Shown: positions 29,750 to 39,643, numbered from the stretch's first letter. The stretch: DNA of 64,000 bases from Variovorax sp. OAS795 (GCF_040546685.1 NZ_JBEPOH010000001.1:1116001-1180000), one strand, 5' to 3'. The notes: generated by a model from the sequence alone, not told the origin. Numbers and translations: made by a program.

Positions 29750-32718
29750 ACAAGCCACTGCCCCGCCGCATCACCGCCTTCGTCTATGGGGTTGCGGCGC
29801 TGTTCCTCGGCGCCGTTCTTTCGATCGCCGCCCTGACGATGTGGCAGACCCACGAGAAGGCCATTGCCGAGAGCGAAGGCGAGGCCAGGCGCTTCGTCGG
29901 CGCTTCCGAGGCCGCGCTCAACCGTGGCCTGCTGGGCGTGGACATGCTGCTTGCGGGCATGGGGCAGTTCCTGCGCAAGTCCACTGAGTCCAGTGTTGCG
30001 CAAGACATTGCCCAGCCCGACAACGCGCAGCTGATGGAGACCATCGTGCGCCAGAGCCTGCTGGTGCGCTACCTCGCCTTCCTGGACACCGAAGGCAACG
30101 TCGTCGCATCGTCCGACCGCCGGGGAGCCCGGCTCGCCGTGCAGCTGCCCGAGGGCTTCCTCAAGGAGCTCCTGGGCCGGCAGGGGTCTGTGCTGGCGAT
30201 CAGCGCGCCTTCAGTCAGCCTGGCGACGTCGCAGCAGGTGCTGTACTTCGGCCGCGTGCTGCGGCTCTCGGACGGCAGCAGGCTCGTGGCGGTGGCCGAA
30301 GTGCAGGTGTCGATGCTTACCACCATCCTTGCGCAGGGCGCCAGCGTGAAGGGGCTCGAGGTCACGCTGGAGCGCGACGCCGGGCCGCTGCTGGCCAGCA
30401 CGCCACCGCGCGATGACCTGGCCGGGCGGATCATCCAGCCGCCGGTCACCGACCAGATCGGCGACGGGCACCCGCGGCGCATGGCTGCGCGGCTCAGCGG
30501 CACGCCCGCCATCGTGGTGGCCCGCCCGACGCTCTACCGCAACCTGCTGATCGTCGCGAGCATCCCGCTCGAGGTCGCGCTGGAAGACTGGCGCCGGGAG
30601 CGCGACCTGATCCTGGGTACGGCGCTGGCCTTCACCCTGATGATCCTGGCCATCAGCTACTTCGCCCACCTGCAATTGCGGCGGCAATGGCGAGCCCGGG
30701 GCGACCTGCTTCGTTCCAAGGCCACGCTGGACCAGGCCCTCGAATCCATGGCCGACGGTTTCGTGCTGCTCGACCCCGAAGGCCGCATCGTCACGTGGAA
30801 CCGCCGCTTCGTCGACTACTTTCCCTGGACCGAGACACTGCTGTCGCCAAGCGCCACGTTCCAGCAGATCGACGACCAGAACGTGCGCCACCTGCACGCG
30901 CAGAACGAGCAGGAGCTCACCCTGCCGAACGGGCAGGTGATTCTTGCCGTGAAGAGCCCCACGCCCGATGGCGGGCTGGTGTGCGTCTACCGTGACGTCA
31001 CCGAAAAGCGGCGCCATCTCGCGGACATCCTCGAAGGCAAGGCACAGCTGCAGGCCACGCTCGACGCGCTGCCCGACGTGCTGCTCGAGGCCGGCATCGA
31101 TGGACGCTGCCACAGCTTCCATTCGCCGCGCCGGCCCCGGTCGTCCCTCAAGGTGCGGGAACCGGTGGGCAAGCTGATGTCCGAGCTGTTGCCGGCCGCG
31201 GCCGCTGCCGAGGTGATGGTGGCGCTGCGCGATGCCTTCGAGTTCGGATTTTCGTCCGGCAGGCAGTTCGAGAGCCGGGGGCCCAAGGGCGCGCTCTGGT
31301 TCGAGATCTCGGTCTCGCGCAAGGCGCTTGGCGAAGGTGCCGACGCACGGTTCATCGTCATCCTCCGCAACATCACGGACAGCAAGCTCGCGGCGCGCGA
31401 GATCGAGCACCTGGCTTTCTACGACATTCTCACGGGCCTGCCCAATCGCCGGCTGCTGCTGCATCGGCTGCAGGCCAGCATCGACGCCAACATCCGGCGC
31501 TCGCGCCACGGGGCCTTGCTGTTTCTGGACCTGGACGACTTCAAGACGCTCAACGATGCGCTGGGCCATGCCGTGGGCGATGAACTGTTGAAGCAGGTCG
31601 CGGTTCGGCTCCAGGCCAGCCTGGGCGAAGGCAGCACCGTCGCGCGGCTGGGCGGCGATGAATTCGTCGTGCTGCTGGAGAACCTCGGCGAGGATCCGGC
31701 CGTTGCCGCGATGCAGACCAACGCCAGCGGCGAGGCGATCCTCGCGGGGCTGAACCAGGCATTCCAGCTCGACAACCACCAGTACCACAGCACCTGCAGC
31801 ATTGGCGCGGTGGTCTTCGCCGCCACGCACCAGTCGCTGGAAGACCTGCTGAAGCAGGCAGACATCGCGATGTACTACGCCAAGTCTGCGGGAGGCAACG
31901 CGCTGCGGTTCTTCGAGGCCGCCATGCAGACAGCCATCACGGCGCGCGCCACGCTGGAGAGCGAGATGCACGCGGCGCTGGAGGGCGGGCAGTTCGTCCT
32001 GCATTACCAGAGCCAGGTCACGTCGGAAGGCCACATCGTTGGCGCCGAGGTCCTCATCCGCTGGCACCATCCGGTCAAGGGCATGGTGCAGCCCGGCGGG
32101 TTCATCGAGCTGGCCGAGGAAACCGGGCTGATCGTGCCGATCGGCATGTGGGTGCTGGAAACCGCTTGCGTGCAACTGGAGCGCTGGAGCCACGACCCGA
32201 GGCGCCGGCACCTGCAGCTGGCGGTCAATGTCAGCGCGCGCCAGTTCCGCACCGACGATTTTGCGGAGCGCGTCTTCGATGTGATCCGCAGGACCGGCGC
32301 CGACCCCACGAGGCTGAAGCTGGAGCTCACCGAGAGCCTGCTGCAGGACAAGGTGACCGAGACCATCGGCAAGATGCAGTCGCTCGCGGCCAAGGGCATC
32401 CACTTTTCCATGGACGACTTCGGCACCGGCTATTCGTCGCTCTCCTACATGACGCAGCTGCCGTTGAACCAGATCAAGGTCGACAAGTTCTTCGTGCAGA
32501 ACATCGGCGTCGATCCGAAGGTCGAGCTGATCATCCAGGCCATCATCGGCATGGCCCGCAACCTGGACCTCGAGATCGTGGCGGAGGGCGTCGAAACGCA
32601 GCAGCAGTTCGAGTTTCTCCAGGCGCACGGTGCCATGCTGTGCCAGGGTTACCTGTTCAGCAGGCCCGTGCCGATCGATCAGTTCGAGGCCCAGCTGGAC
32701 GTCGCGATGGCCGACTGA
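29746..32718 (+). CDS. Membrane GGDEF-EAL c-di-GMP signalling protein
   Basis: A 990-residue protein. A TM segment at about residues 10-32, an extracytoplasmic sensor region (about 35-280), and a second TM (about 288-308) are followed by two PAS-like domains. The diguanylate cyclase domain has a canonical RLGGDEF (about residue 635). The phosphodiesterase domain has EVLIRW in place of EAL (about 766) plus the conserved DDFGTGYSSLSYM and AEGVET. GGDEF makes cyclic di-GMP from GTP; EAL cleaves it. Both sets of key acidic residues are retained, so both activities are possible. It begins at GTG 29746, overlapping the DctP-like gene (GTGA), which makes coupled translation and a sensory partnership likely. 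Confidence 0.93.
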   Translation: MNKPLPRRITAFVYGVAALFLGAVLSIAALTMWQTHEKAIAESEGEARRFVGASEAALNRGLLGVDMLLAGMGQFLRKSTESSVAQDIAQPDNAQLMETIVRQSLLVRYLAFLDTEGNVVASSDRRGARLAVQLPEGFLKELLGRQGSVLAISAPSVSLATSQQVLYFGRVLRLSDGSRLVAVAEVQVSMLTTILAQGASVKGLEVTLERDAGPLLASTPPRDDLAGRIIQPPVTDQIGDGHPRRMAARLSGTPAIVVARPTLYRNLLIVASIPLEVALEDWRRERDLILGTALAFTLMILAISYFAHLQLRRQWRARGDLLRSKATLDQALESMADGFVLLDPEGRIVTWNRRFVDYFPWTETLLSPSATFQQIDDQNVRHLHAQNEQELTLPNGQVILAVKSPTPDGGLVCVYRDVTEKRRHLADILEGKAQLQATLDALPDVLLEAGIDGRCHSFHSPRRPRSSLKVREPVGKLMSELLPAAAAAEVMVALRDAFEFGFSSGRQFESRGPKGALWFEISVSRKALGEGADARFIVILRNITDSKLAAREIEHLAFYDILTGLPNRRLLLHRLQASIDANIRRSRHGALLFLDLDDFKTLNDALGHAVGDELLKQVAVRLQASLGEGSTVARLGGDEFVVLLENLGEDPAVAAMQTNASGEAILAGLNQAFQLDNHQYHSTCSIGAVVFAATHQSLEDLLKQADIAMYYAKSAGGNALRFFEAAMQTAITARATLESEMHAALEGGQFVLHYQSQVTSEGHIVGAEVLIRWHHPVKGMVQPGGFIELAEETGLIVPIGMWVLETACVQLERWSHDPRRRHLQLAVNVSARQFRTDDFAERVFDVIRRTGADPTRLKLELTESLLQDKVTETIGKMQSLAAKGIHFSMDDFGTGYSSLSYMTQLPLNQIKVDKFFVQNIGVDPKVELIIQAIIGMARNLDLEIVAEGVETQQQFEFLQAHGAMLCQGYLFSRPVPIDQFEAQLDVAMAD

Positions 32719-32747
32719 GCGCCGGCCGCGCTGCAAGGGTCCACACG

Positions 32748-35525
32748 ATGCGCTTTCCTTCCGGCTTGCCGCGCTTCAGCCTTCGGGCCCGCTTGTCGGC
32801 AGGTGTGGTCGCGATCGTTTTTCTCACGACCTTCGGGGTGACCGCCGCAGCGCTCTCCTTCATCAAGCGCAGCATGCAGGCGGCCATCGCCGTCGAGCAG
32901 CTCGAACGCATATCGGCCATTGCCGACGCGGTGGACCAGAAGTTCCTGAGCCGGCGCACCCTGCTCAAGACTTTCGGCGACAGCATCGAGAGCCACGGTA
33001 TCACCGGCGTCGATGCACTGCAGGGGCTCCTCATGCAGCACCCGTCGCTCAAGGAGGCCTTCGACAACGTGGCCTTCGTGGACACGGACGGCAAGCTGGT
33101 CGCCAACCTGAACGGCGCGCACCAGATCGGCCGCGTGAACGTCAAGGACCGCGAATATTTCCAGCGCACGATGGCGGCCAAGACCGGCGTCATCTCCGCG
33201 CCTTACCGCAACCGCCTCAACGGCCTGGCGCAGGTCGCCGTGACTGAACCGGTGCTGGACCGGCAGGGCAACGTGGCCTATGTCATCTCCGCGTCGATCA
33301 ACCTCAGTGAACAGAACTTCCTCGGTGAACTTGCCCGGGTGAAATTCGGCAAGACCGGGTACATGTTCATCACGAACACCGACGGCATCGTCATCGACCA
33401 TCCCGACAAGTCCAGGCTGCTCCAGCACGTGGAGGCGGACGGCGTGCGCAATGCCGCCACGGCGCGCGCCATTTCGGGCGACGAGGGCACCACCGAAGCC
33501 GTCGACCGCAACGGCGTGCACGGCCTCTATGCCTTCAAGCCGATCCGCCAGACCAACTGGGTGCTGGGCGCCATGTATCCGCGCGACGAGGCCTTTGCGC
33601 ACATCGGCCGGATCGAGCGCTTCGCGTGGGCGGGCGCAGTGCTGCTGGTGCTGCTGGCCGGCGCGCTCGCCTTCATGACCGCGCGCACGCAGCTCGCGCC
33701 CTTGTCGCGGCTGCGCGAGCACATGCAGGTGTCGCGCGCCGACGCGGCCTATTCGCCGATGAAGGAAGCGCCTTCGCGGGACGAGGTCGGTGAACTGGCG
33801 CGCACCTTCGATTCGCTGATGCAGGAGCGCGAGGCATCGCAGGAGCGGGTGCAGGCCAGCGAGCGATTCCTGCGCGACGTGACCGACAACCTGCCGGCGG
33901 TCGTGGCCTACTTCGACAGCCAGCAGCGCTGCCTGTTTGCCAACAAGGCAGGGCTCGGCATGCGAGGCAGGACGCGTGACGACATCGGGCGCATGACCAT
34001 GCAGGAGTCGTTGCCAGATGCGGTCTACCGGCAGCTGGTTCCGCACATCGACAAGGTGCTTGCAGGTACGCCGTCGCGCGCCGAAGGCATGTACGACCGC
34101 AACGGCAAGGAAGGCTTCTTCGAATGCCATCTGGTGCCCGATCTTCGCGACCACGGCGACCTGGCGGGCTTCTACGTGATGACTTTCGACATCACGCGGC
34201 AGAAGGTGGCCGAGCGCGAGCGTTCCCTGGGCGAGGCCCGCGTCCGCACCATCACCGACAACCTTCCGGCGCTGGTGTCGCACGTGGATGCGTCGCTGCG
34301 CTTCACCTTTGTGAACGAGCATCTGCGTGCGCTGTTCGATGGTGTCGAGCTGGTGGGCAAGCGGCTGCCCGAGGTGCGCGGGGTCGAGGACTTCGAGGCG
34401 GTGGAGCCCTACGTGCGGCGCGTCCTTGCGGGTGAAACGGTCACCTTCGAGAAAAAGGGCGACCCCACGCGCGGCATCGGGCACAAGTGGCACCAGTCGC
34501 ACTACATCCCCGACGTGAATGCAGACGGCAAGTTGCGGGGCTTCTATGCCATGACCTTCGACGTCACCGAGCGCAAGCAGGCCCAGATGCGCAGTGCCGA
34601 CAGCGAGCGCCGCCTGCGCGGGCTCACCGACAACGTGCCGGCGCTCATGACGGAGCTCGACCGCGAGGAGAGGGTGGTCTTCTGCAACGGCAGGTACCAG
34701 ACCTGGCTCGGCATATCGCCCGATTCGATGATGAACCAGCCGATCCGGGAGGTGATCGGCGAGGCGCACTACGCGATGCGCAAGCCGCTGCTGGCGCGCG
34801 CCTTCGCCGGCGAGGTGGTGTCGTTCGAGCAGACCGCGCGGCTGCTGATCGGCGAGCGAACCCTGCAGACGACCTACCTGCCGCAGAAGAATGCCGAGGG
34901 CGAGGTCGTCGGCTTGTACGTGCTCGCAAACGACGTCAGCGAGCTGAAGCAGAAGCAGCTGCAGCTGGACGTTCTTGCGCGGGAGGACGCCCTCACGGGC
35001 CTGCCGAATCGCCGCTCGTTCGAAGAGCATGCGCGCGACGCCATGGCAAGGTCGCGGCGGTCGGGTCTTCCGGTCTGCCTGCTGTTCCTGGACATCGACT
35101 ACTTCAAGACCATCAACGACTCGCTGGGCCATGCGGCGGGCGATGCGGTGCTGAAGGAATTCGGCCGCCGGCTGCGGCTGAGCGTGCGCGACACCGACAT
35201 GGCGGCACGCTACGCCGGTGACGAGTTCGTGATTCTTCTCGAGGGCGTGGCCGGGGCGGCCGACGCGCAGGTGGTCGCGGGCAAGGTGCTGGCTGCCATG
35301 CAGCCGGCGTTCGAGCTGCCCCACCGCAGCCTGCACGCGACCACCAGCATCGGCGTCGCGCTGTCGGAAGAGGGCGAGGAGTTTTCTTCCTTGCTGCTGC
35401 GTGCGGACACCGCGCTGTACGCGGCCAAGAAAGAGGGCAAGAACCGATTCATGATGGCGGCGCCCAGGGCCGAGGCCAGGCTCGCCACGGCCGCGTGGCC
35501 GCGCCAGGAGCCCTACGGCGCCTGA
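32748..35525 (+). CDS. Cache-PAS3-GGDEF diguanylate cyclase
   Basis: A 925-residue membrane protein. TM1 (about 13-35), an extracytoplasmic double-Cache domain (about 40-285, with NVKDREYFQRTMAAKTGVISAPYRN and KTGYMFITNTDGIVIDHPD), and TM2 (about 291-314) with a HAMP-like linker are followed by three PAS domains (about 370-485, 495-610, 620-740). A GGDEF domain carries RYAGDEF (about residue 822). The first Gly is Ala, a variant still active in many cyclases. Cache domains sense small ligands outside the membrane. It lies 29 bases after the GGDEF-EAL gene and probably belongs to the same operon. Confidence 0.93.
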   Translation: MRFPSGLPRFSLRARLSAGVVAIVFLTTFGVTAAALSFIKRSMQAAIAVEQLERISAIADAVDQKFLSRRTLLKTFGDSIESHGITGVDALQGLLMQHPSLKEAFDNVAFVDTDGKLVANLNGAHQIGRVNVKDREYFQRTMAAKTGVISAPYRNRLNGLAQVAVTEPVLDRQGNVAYVISASINLSEQNFLGELARVKFGKTGYMFITNTDGIVIDHPDKSRLLQHVEADGVRNAATARAISGDEGTTEAVDRNGVHGLYAFKPIRQTNWVLGAMYPRDEAFAHIGRIERFAWAGAVLLVLLAGALAFMTARTQLAPLSRLREHMQVSRADAAYSPMKEAPSRDEVGELARTFDSLMQEREASQERVQASERFLRDVTDNLPAVVAYFDSQQRCLFANKAGLGMRGRTRDDIGRMTMQESLPDAVYRQLVPHIDKVLAGTPSRAEGMYDRNGKEGFFECHLVPDLRDHGDLAGFYVMTFDITRQKVAERERSLGEARVRTITDNLPALVSHVDASLRFTFVNEHLRALFDGVELVGKRLPEVRGVEDFEAVEPYVRRVLAGETVTFEKKGDPTRGIGHKWHQSHYIPDVNADGKLRGFYAMTFDVTERKQAQMRSADSERRLRGLTDNVPALMTELDREERVVFCNGRYQTWLGISPDSMMNQPIREVIGEAHYAMRKPLLARAFAGEVVSFEQTARLLIGERTLQTTYLPQKNAEGEVVGLYVLANDVSELKQKQLQLDVLAREDALTGLPNRRSFEEHARDAMARSRRSGLPVCLLFLDIDYFKTINDSLGHAAGDAVLKEFGRRLRLSVRDTDMAARYAGDEFVILLEGVAGAADAQVVAGKVLAAMQPAFELPHRSLHATTSIGVALSEEGEEFSSLLLRADTALYAAKKEGKNRFMMAAPRAEARLATAAWPRQEPYGA

Positions 35526-35660
35526 GCCTTCGAAAGCGCCGTGCGCGCGGCGCGGTCTCGGCCTTGTCCTACGCGGAAAGTAGTGCGTGCTGCCCTAAAT
35601 TCAAAGGCGGGAGGCCGCATGCCGCGGCACGAGGCGCGGCCACTGGAAGGGTAAAGAGCA

Positions 35661-37604
35661 ATGGCAGAACACGGCGGTGCGGAACGCGGGGGTGCGAGTG
35701 CACCCCTCAACCAACGCACCCTGGCCGACGCCGATTACCGGCTGATGGTCGACGCAGTCACCGATTACGCCATCACCGTACTGGACCCCAGCGGCATCTT
35801 CGTCAGCTGGAACGAGGGCGCACGGAAACTCCATGGCTACGAGGGCCCCGAGGTGCTCGGGCGCCATTTCTCGCTGCTCTACCCGAGCGAACTGCTGGAG
35901 CAGAACCGGCCGGACCTCGCCCTTGCAACCGCGCGCGAGGCGGTTCGCGTGGAAGAAGAAGATTGGCGCCTGCGCAAGGACGGCACGCGCTTCTGGGCGA
36001 GCGTGGTCATCACCCGGATGACCGGCGCGGGCGGAGAGCTCCGGGGCTATTCGATGATCACGCGGGACCTCAGCGAACGGCGCCGCCAGGACGAGATGCT
36101 GCGCATGAGCGAGGAGCGGTTCCGGCTCCTGGTCGAGGGCGTGAAGGACTACGCGATCTTCATGCTCGACCCCGGCGGCCACATCGTGAGCTGGAATCTC
36201 GGGGCGCAGAAGAACAAGGGCTACGAGGCTTCGGAGATCATCGGCCAGCACTTCTCCAAGTTCTATCCGGCCGACGTGGCCGCCAGCGGCTGGCCCGAAG
36301 AGGAGCTGCGCAACGCGCTGCGCGACGGCCGCTTCGAGGACGAAGGCTGGCGCATCCGCAAGGACGGCAGCCGCTTCTGGGCCAGCGTGGTGATCACAGC
36401 CCTGCACGACGCCACCGGCAAGCACCGCGGCTTCGCCAAGGTCACGCGCGACCTGACCGAGCGCCGCCGCGTGACGGCACTCGAGGACGAGGGCCGCCGG
36501 GTGACCAACTTCCTTGCGATGCTCGGGCATGAACTGCGCAACCCGCTGGCACCGATCTCGAATGCGCTCGAGCTCCTCAAGCGCGAAAAAACGGATTCGC
36601 CCGTGGTTGCGCACACCCGCGACATCATCGGCCGCCAGCTGCGGCAGATGACGCGGCTGGTCGACGACCTGCTCGACGTGGGCCGCATCACCAGCGGCAA
36701 GATCCACCTCGAAAGCAAGCCGGTGCGCCTGCGCGACGCGATCGCGCAGGCCATCGAGGCGGTGCGCCCGTTGATCGAAAGCAAGTCGCAGGCACTGCAC
36801 CTGGGCATCGGCGACGCCGACCCCTGGGTGGCCGGCGACAGCGCGCGCGTCATCCAGGTCGTCAGCAACCTGATCCACAACGCGGCCAAGTTCACCCACA
36901 ACGGCGGCAACATCTGGGTGTCGCTCGCGGCGACCGCCACCGACGCCGACATCAGCGTGCGCGACGATGGCCCCGGCATCGCCCCGAAGGATCTGCAGCG
37001 CATCTTCGACCTGTTCGTGCAGGGCGAGCAGAACGTGGCCAGGACGCAGGGCGGGCTGGGCCTGGGACTCAGCCTCGTGCAGCAGCTGACGACGCTGCAC
37101 GACGGGCGCGTGAGCGCCTTCAGCACCGGAAGGGCTGGCGAAGGCAGCGAATTCCTCGTTCAGTTTCCCGCCATCCAGGCGCCGTCGACCACGCTCGAGG
37201 TGCAGCCCCGGCCCGCGGGCGAGCAGCGTGTGCTGGTGGTGGACGACAACACGGATGCCGCCGAGACCATGGCGCTGCTGCTGGAGGCGCTGGGCTACAG
37301 GCCCAGCGTTGCGCATGGCGGACTCGCGGCCATCGAGGCGGTCAAGGCGCAGGACCCCGACGTGGTGCTGCTGGACATCGGGCTGCCGGACCTGAGCGGC
37401 CATGACGTGGCCAGGCGCCTGCGGGCCGAGATGATCAACCCGCCGCCGCTGATTGCCGTGACCGGCTATGGCCAGGCCAGCGACCGGGACACCAGCCTGG
37501 AGGCCGGCTTCCGCGCCCATCTGACCAAGCCGGTCGATGTCGACAAGCTCACGGCCTTGCTCGAACGCCTGCTGGAGCCGGCGCCGCGTTCCAGGGCGGC
37601 CTGA
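35661..37604 (+). CDS. Soluble PAS-PAS hybrid histidine kinase with receiver domain
   Basis: A 647-residue cytoplasmic hybrid kinase. Two tandem PAS domains (about 20-145 and 150-275) are clear duplicates: both contain DYAIxxLDPxGxxxSWN and RKDGxRFWASVVIT. The phosphorylated histidine is in MLGHELRNPLAPISNAL (about His290), the ATPase domain shows NLIHNAAKFTHNGG and GGLGLGLSLV, and the C-terminal receiver has VVLLDIGLPD (about Asp572). PAS domains of this kind may bind haem or flavin, but no ligand residue is certain. GGAAGGGTAAAGAG precedes the ATG. It follows the cyclase gene by 135 bases and has no separate DNA-binding partner in the window. Confidence 0.93.
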   Translation: MAEHGGAERGGASAPLNQRTLADADYRLMVDAVTDYAITVLDPSGIFVSWNEGARKLHGYEGPEVLGRHFSLLYPSELLEQNRPDLALATAREAVRVEEEDWRLRKDGTRFWASVVITRMTGAGGELRGYSMITRDLSERRRQDEMLRMSEERFRLLVEGVKDYAIFMLDPGGHIVSWNLGAQKNKGYEASEIIGQHFSKFYPADVAASGWPEEELRNALRDGRFEDEGWRIRKDGSRFWASVVITALHDATGKHRGFAKVTRDLTERRRVTALEDEGRRVTNFLAMLGHELRNPLAPISNALELLKREKTDSPVVAHTRDIIGRQLRQMTRLVDDLLDVGRITSGKIHLESKPVRLRDAIAQAIEAVRPLIESKSQALHLGIGDADPWVAGDSARVIQVVSNLIHNAAKFTHNGGNIWVSLAATATDADISVRDDGPGIAPKDLQRIFDLFVQGEQNVARTQGGLGLGLSLVQQLTTLHDGRVSAFSTGRAGEGSEFLVQFPAIQAPSTTLEVQPRPAGEQRVLVVDDNTDAAETMALLLEALGYRPSVAHGGLAAIEAVKAQDPDVVLLDIGLPDLSGHDVARRLRAEMINPPPLIAVTGYGQASDRDTSLEAGFRAHLTKPVDVDKLTALLERLLEPAPRSRAA

Positions 37605-37611
37605 ATCCCGG

Positions 37612-38460
37612 TCAGGCGGGGAAGGGCGGCTCCACCGGCAGGGCGCGCTTGTGGGCGCTCTTGCGGTGCGTGGCAAGAATGATCTCGCGCGCTGCGGCGG
37701 ACACCGGCTTGCCCTCGAGAAAATCGTCGATCTGCTCGTAGCTGACGCCGAAGGCTTCCTCGTCGGGCTTTTGCGGCACCAGCGATTCGAGGTCGGCCGT
37801 CGGCACCTTGAACACCAGTTCATCGGGCGCGCCGAGCTGCTGCGCGAGCGCGCGCACGCGGCGCTTGTCGAGGCCGGTGAGCGGCGTCACGTCGGCCGCG
37901 CCGTCGCCGAACTTGGTGAAGAAGCCCATCAGCGCCTCGGCCGCATGGTCGGTGCCGATCACGATGCCGTTGTGCGCGCCGGCCACCGCGAACTGCGCGA
38001 TCATCCGTTGCCGCGCCTTGATGTTGCCGAGCACGAAGTCCTCGTGCGCCGCGTCGCGGAACGCAAGCTGGCCCGCCTTCAGCGCGGCAAGCATGCCGTC
38101 GGCCGCGGGCCGGATGTCGATCGCAAGAATGCGGTCCGGCTTCATCACGGCCAGCGCACGCTGCGCCTCGGCCTCGTCCTTCTGCACGTCGTAGGGCAGG
38201 CGCATGGCGATGAAGGTGGCGTCGCGTCCTTCGGCGCGCAGACGCTCCACGGCGCGCTGCGCCAGGCAGCCGGCCACGAGCGAATCGACGCCGCCGCTGA
38301 TGCCGAGCACCAGGGCCCCGAGTCCGCTGCTGCGCAGGTAGCCCGCAAGGAACCCGGTGCGCCGCTCGATCTCCGCAGCGGCATCGAACACGGGCGCGAC
38401 ATGCAGTGCTGCAATGATCTCGCGCTGGACGGCGTCGACGGGGGGCGGATCTTGCGTCAT
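37612..38460 (-). CDS. nadE: NAD+ synthetase, ammonia-dependent type
   Basis: A 282-residue enzyme that makes NAD+ from deamido-NAD+, ATP and ammonia, the last step of NAD synthesis. The ATP-pyrophosphatase P-loop is GISGGVDSLVAG (about residues 53-64). Later motifs VLGNIKARQRM, GTDHAAEALMGFFTKFGDGAADVTPL and the VPTADLESLVPQKPDEEAFGVSYEQID region are all conserved and complete. The short length without a glutaminase (CN hydrolase) domain marks the ammonia-dependent form. It is tail-to-tail with the hybrid kinase gene (7 bases apart) and is the last gene of a minus-strand run starting at rep. Confidence 0.97.
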   Translation of the reverse strand: MTQDPPPVDAVQREIIAALHVAPVFDAAAEIERRTGFLAGYLRSSGLGALVLGISGGVDSLVAGCLAQRAVERLRAEGRDATFIAMRLPYDVQKDEAEAQRALAVMKPDRILAIDIRPAADGMLAALKAGQLAFRDAAHEDFVLGNIKARQRMIAQFAVAGAHNGIVIGTDHAAEALMGFFTKFGDGAADVTPLTGLDKRRVRALAQQLGAPDELVFKVPTADLESLVPQKPDEEAFGVSYEQIDDFLEGKPVSAAAREIILATHRKSAHKRALPVEPPFPA

Positions 38461-38476
38461 GGTGCGGGCTCCCGGG

Positions 38477-39643
38477 TCAGAAATCCACCAGGCTCAGGCC
38501 GATGCTGAGCACCGTGCGCTTGCGGTTGTAGTCGACCAGCGTGTCGCCGTAGCCATGGAAGAGCTGGGTGTGAAAGCGCAGGTTGCTCGTGGTCGCATCG
38601 CCGATGGCCTTGAGCCACTCGAGGCGGATCGAGCCGCGGCCGCTGTCGCGCAGGTTGTTGCGCACCGTGACCCCGAGGGTGTTGTCGCGGTTGAAGTTCC
38701 AGCGGCCCGTGACTTCGGCCCGCCCGATGTAGCTGGAGATGTCGGGGTTGTCGTCCTTGGCGGGATCCTCCGACAGCCGCTGCCAGACACGGCCGGTGAT
38801 GCTGAAGCGGTCGTCGAGCTCGGCGCCGCCCATCAGGTACACGCGGTTCCAGCTGCGCGACAGCGGCAGGCTCTGGCCGTTCGACTGGTGCACCAGGCCC
38901 ACGCCGGCATAGCGCCAGCGCCAGCCGCCGGGCAGGTTGAAGTCGAGCGGATAGACATATATCAGCTCGGGCTCGTGGTCGGTGGTGCGGAACGGCCGCG
39001 AGATCGCGCCGTTGAAGAGCTGCCAGGTCGACTGCTGCGAGTAGGCGAACCACAGCGAATCCTTCCTGGCCGGATCGTTCTGCGTGAGCAGGCCTTGCGC
39101 GATCTTGGTACGCACCGAAAGGCCGATGCGCATCTCGTTCGCCTGGTACGACGTGGGCGTGGCGGTGTGGCCTTCGGACGGCGACGTGGGCGTGTCGGGC
39201 TTGCTGGTGGCGGCCGAGGCCGACACGTTCAGCGGCCGGTAGCCGCGGAAGGTGAAGGTGCCGCAGTCGGTGCCGTTCTCGAGTTCCCAGAAGCGCGACA
39301 GCGCCGAATACTGCCGGTCGCGGCAGCCTTCGCTGGTGGCGACCGAGACCACGCGGGTCGCGGGGATCGACGCATCCACCGGCGGCTGCGTGCTGGCCAG
39401 CACCGGCGGCGCCACCGGCACCGAGACCGAGGGCAGCGTCTGCTGTTGCGCCCAGCGGTCGAAGCAGGCCAGGCGCGCTTCGCTGTTGGTGCCGAGCGCG
39501 GCGCATTGCTGCCAGGTCAGTTGCGCTTCCGCGAGCGGGCTTCTGGGCTTGTCGACCGCCTGTGCCTGCGCGGGGCCTGCAAAGAGGCCGGGCGCGAGCA
39601 GCAGGCTTGCGGCCAGCGTGGTGCGTAGTTGGATGGGGTTCAT
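38477..39643 (-). CDS. pldA: Outer-membrane phospholipase A (OMPLA)
   Basis: A 388-residue outer-membrane protein. After a signal peptide (LLLAPGLFAGPAQAQA) comes an extra N-terminal periplasmic region of about 100 residues with four cysteines, then the 12-strand barrel. The catalytic His and Ser are in GLVHQSNGQS, and the Asn lies 12 residues after the Ser in SWNRVY, exactly the spacing of the E. coli triad. The protein ends in Phe, as barrel proteins do. OMPLA hydrolyses phospholipids misplaced in the outer leaflet and needs calcium and dimerisation. Its ATG overlaps the stop of the upstream lipoprotein gene (ATGA), so the two are coupled. Confidence 0.95.
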   Translation of the reverse strand: MNPIQLRTTLAASLLLAPGLFAGPAQAQAVDKPRSPLAEAQLTWQQCAALGTNSEARLACFDRWAQQQTLPSVSVPVAPPVLASTQPPVDASIPATRVVSVATSEGCRDRQYSALSRFWELENGTDCGTFTFRGYRPLNVSASAATSKPDTPTSPSEGHTATPTSYQANEMRIGLSVRTKIAQGLLTQNDPARKDSLWFAYSQQSTWQLFNGAISRPFRTTDHEPELIYVYPLDFNLPGGWRWRYAGVGLVHQSNGQSLPLSRSWNRVYLMGGAELDDRFSITGRVWQRLSEDPAKDDNPDISSYIGRAEVTGRWNFNRDNTLGVTVRNNLRDSGRGSIRLEWLKAIGDATTSNLRFHTQLFHGYGDTLVDYNRKRTVLSIGLSLVDF

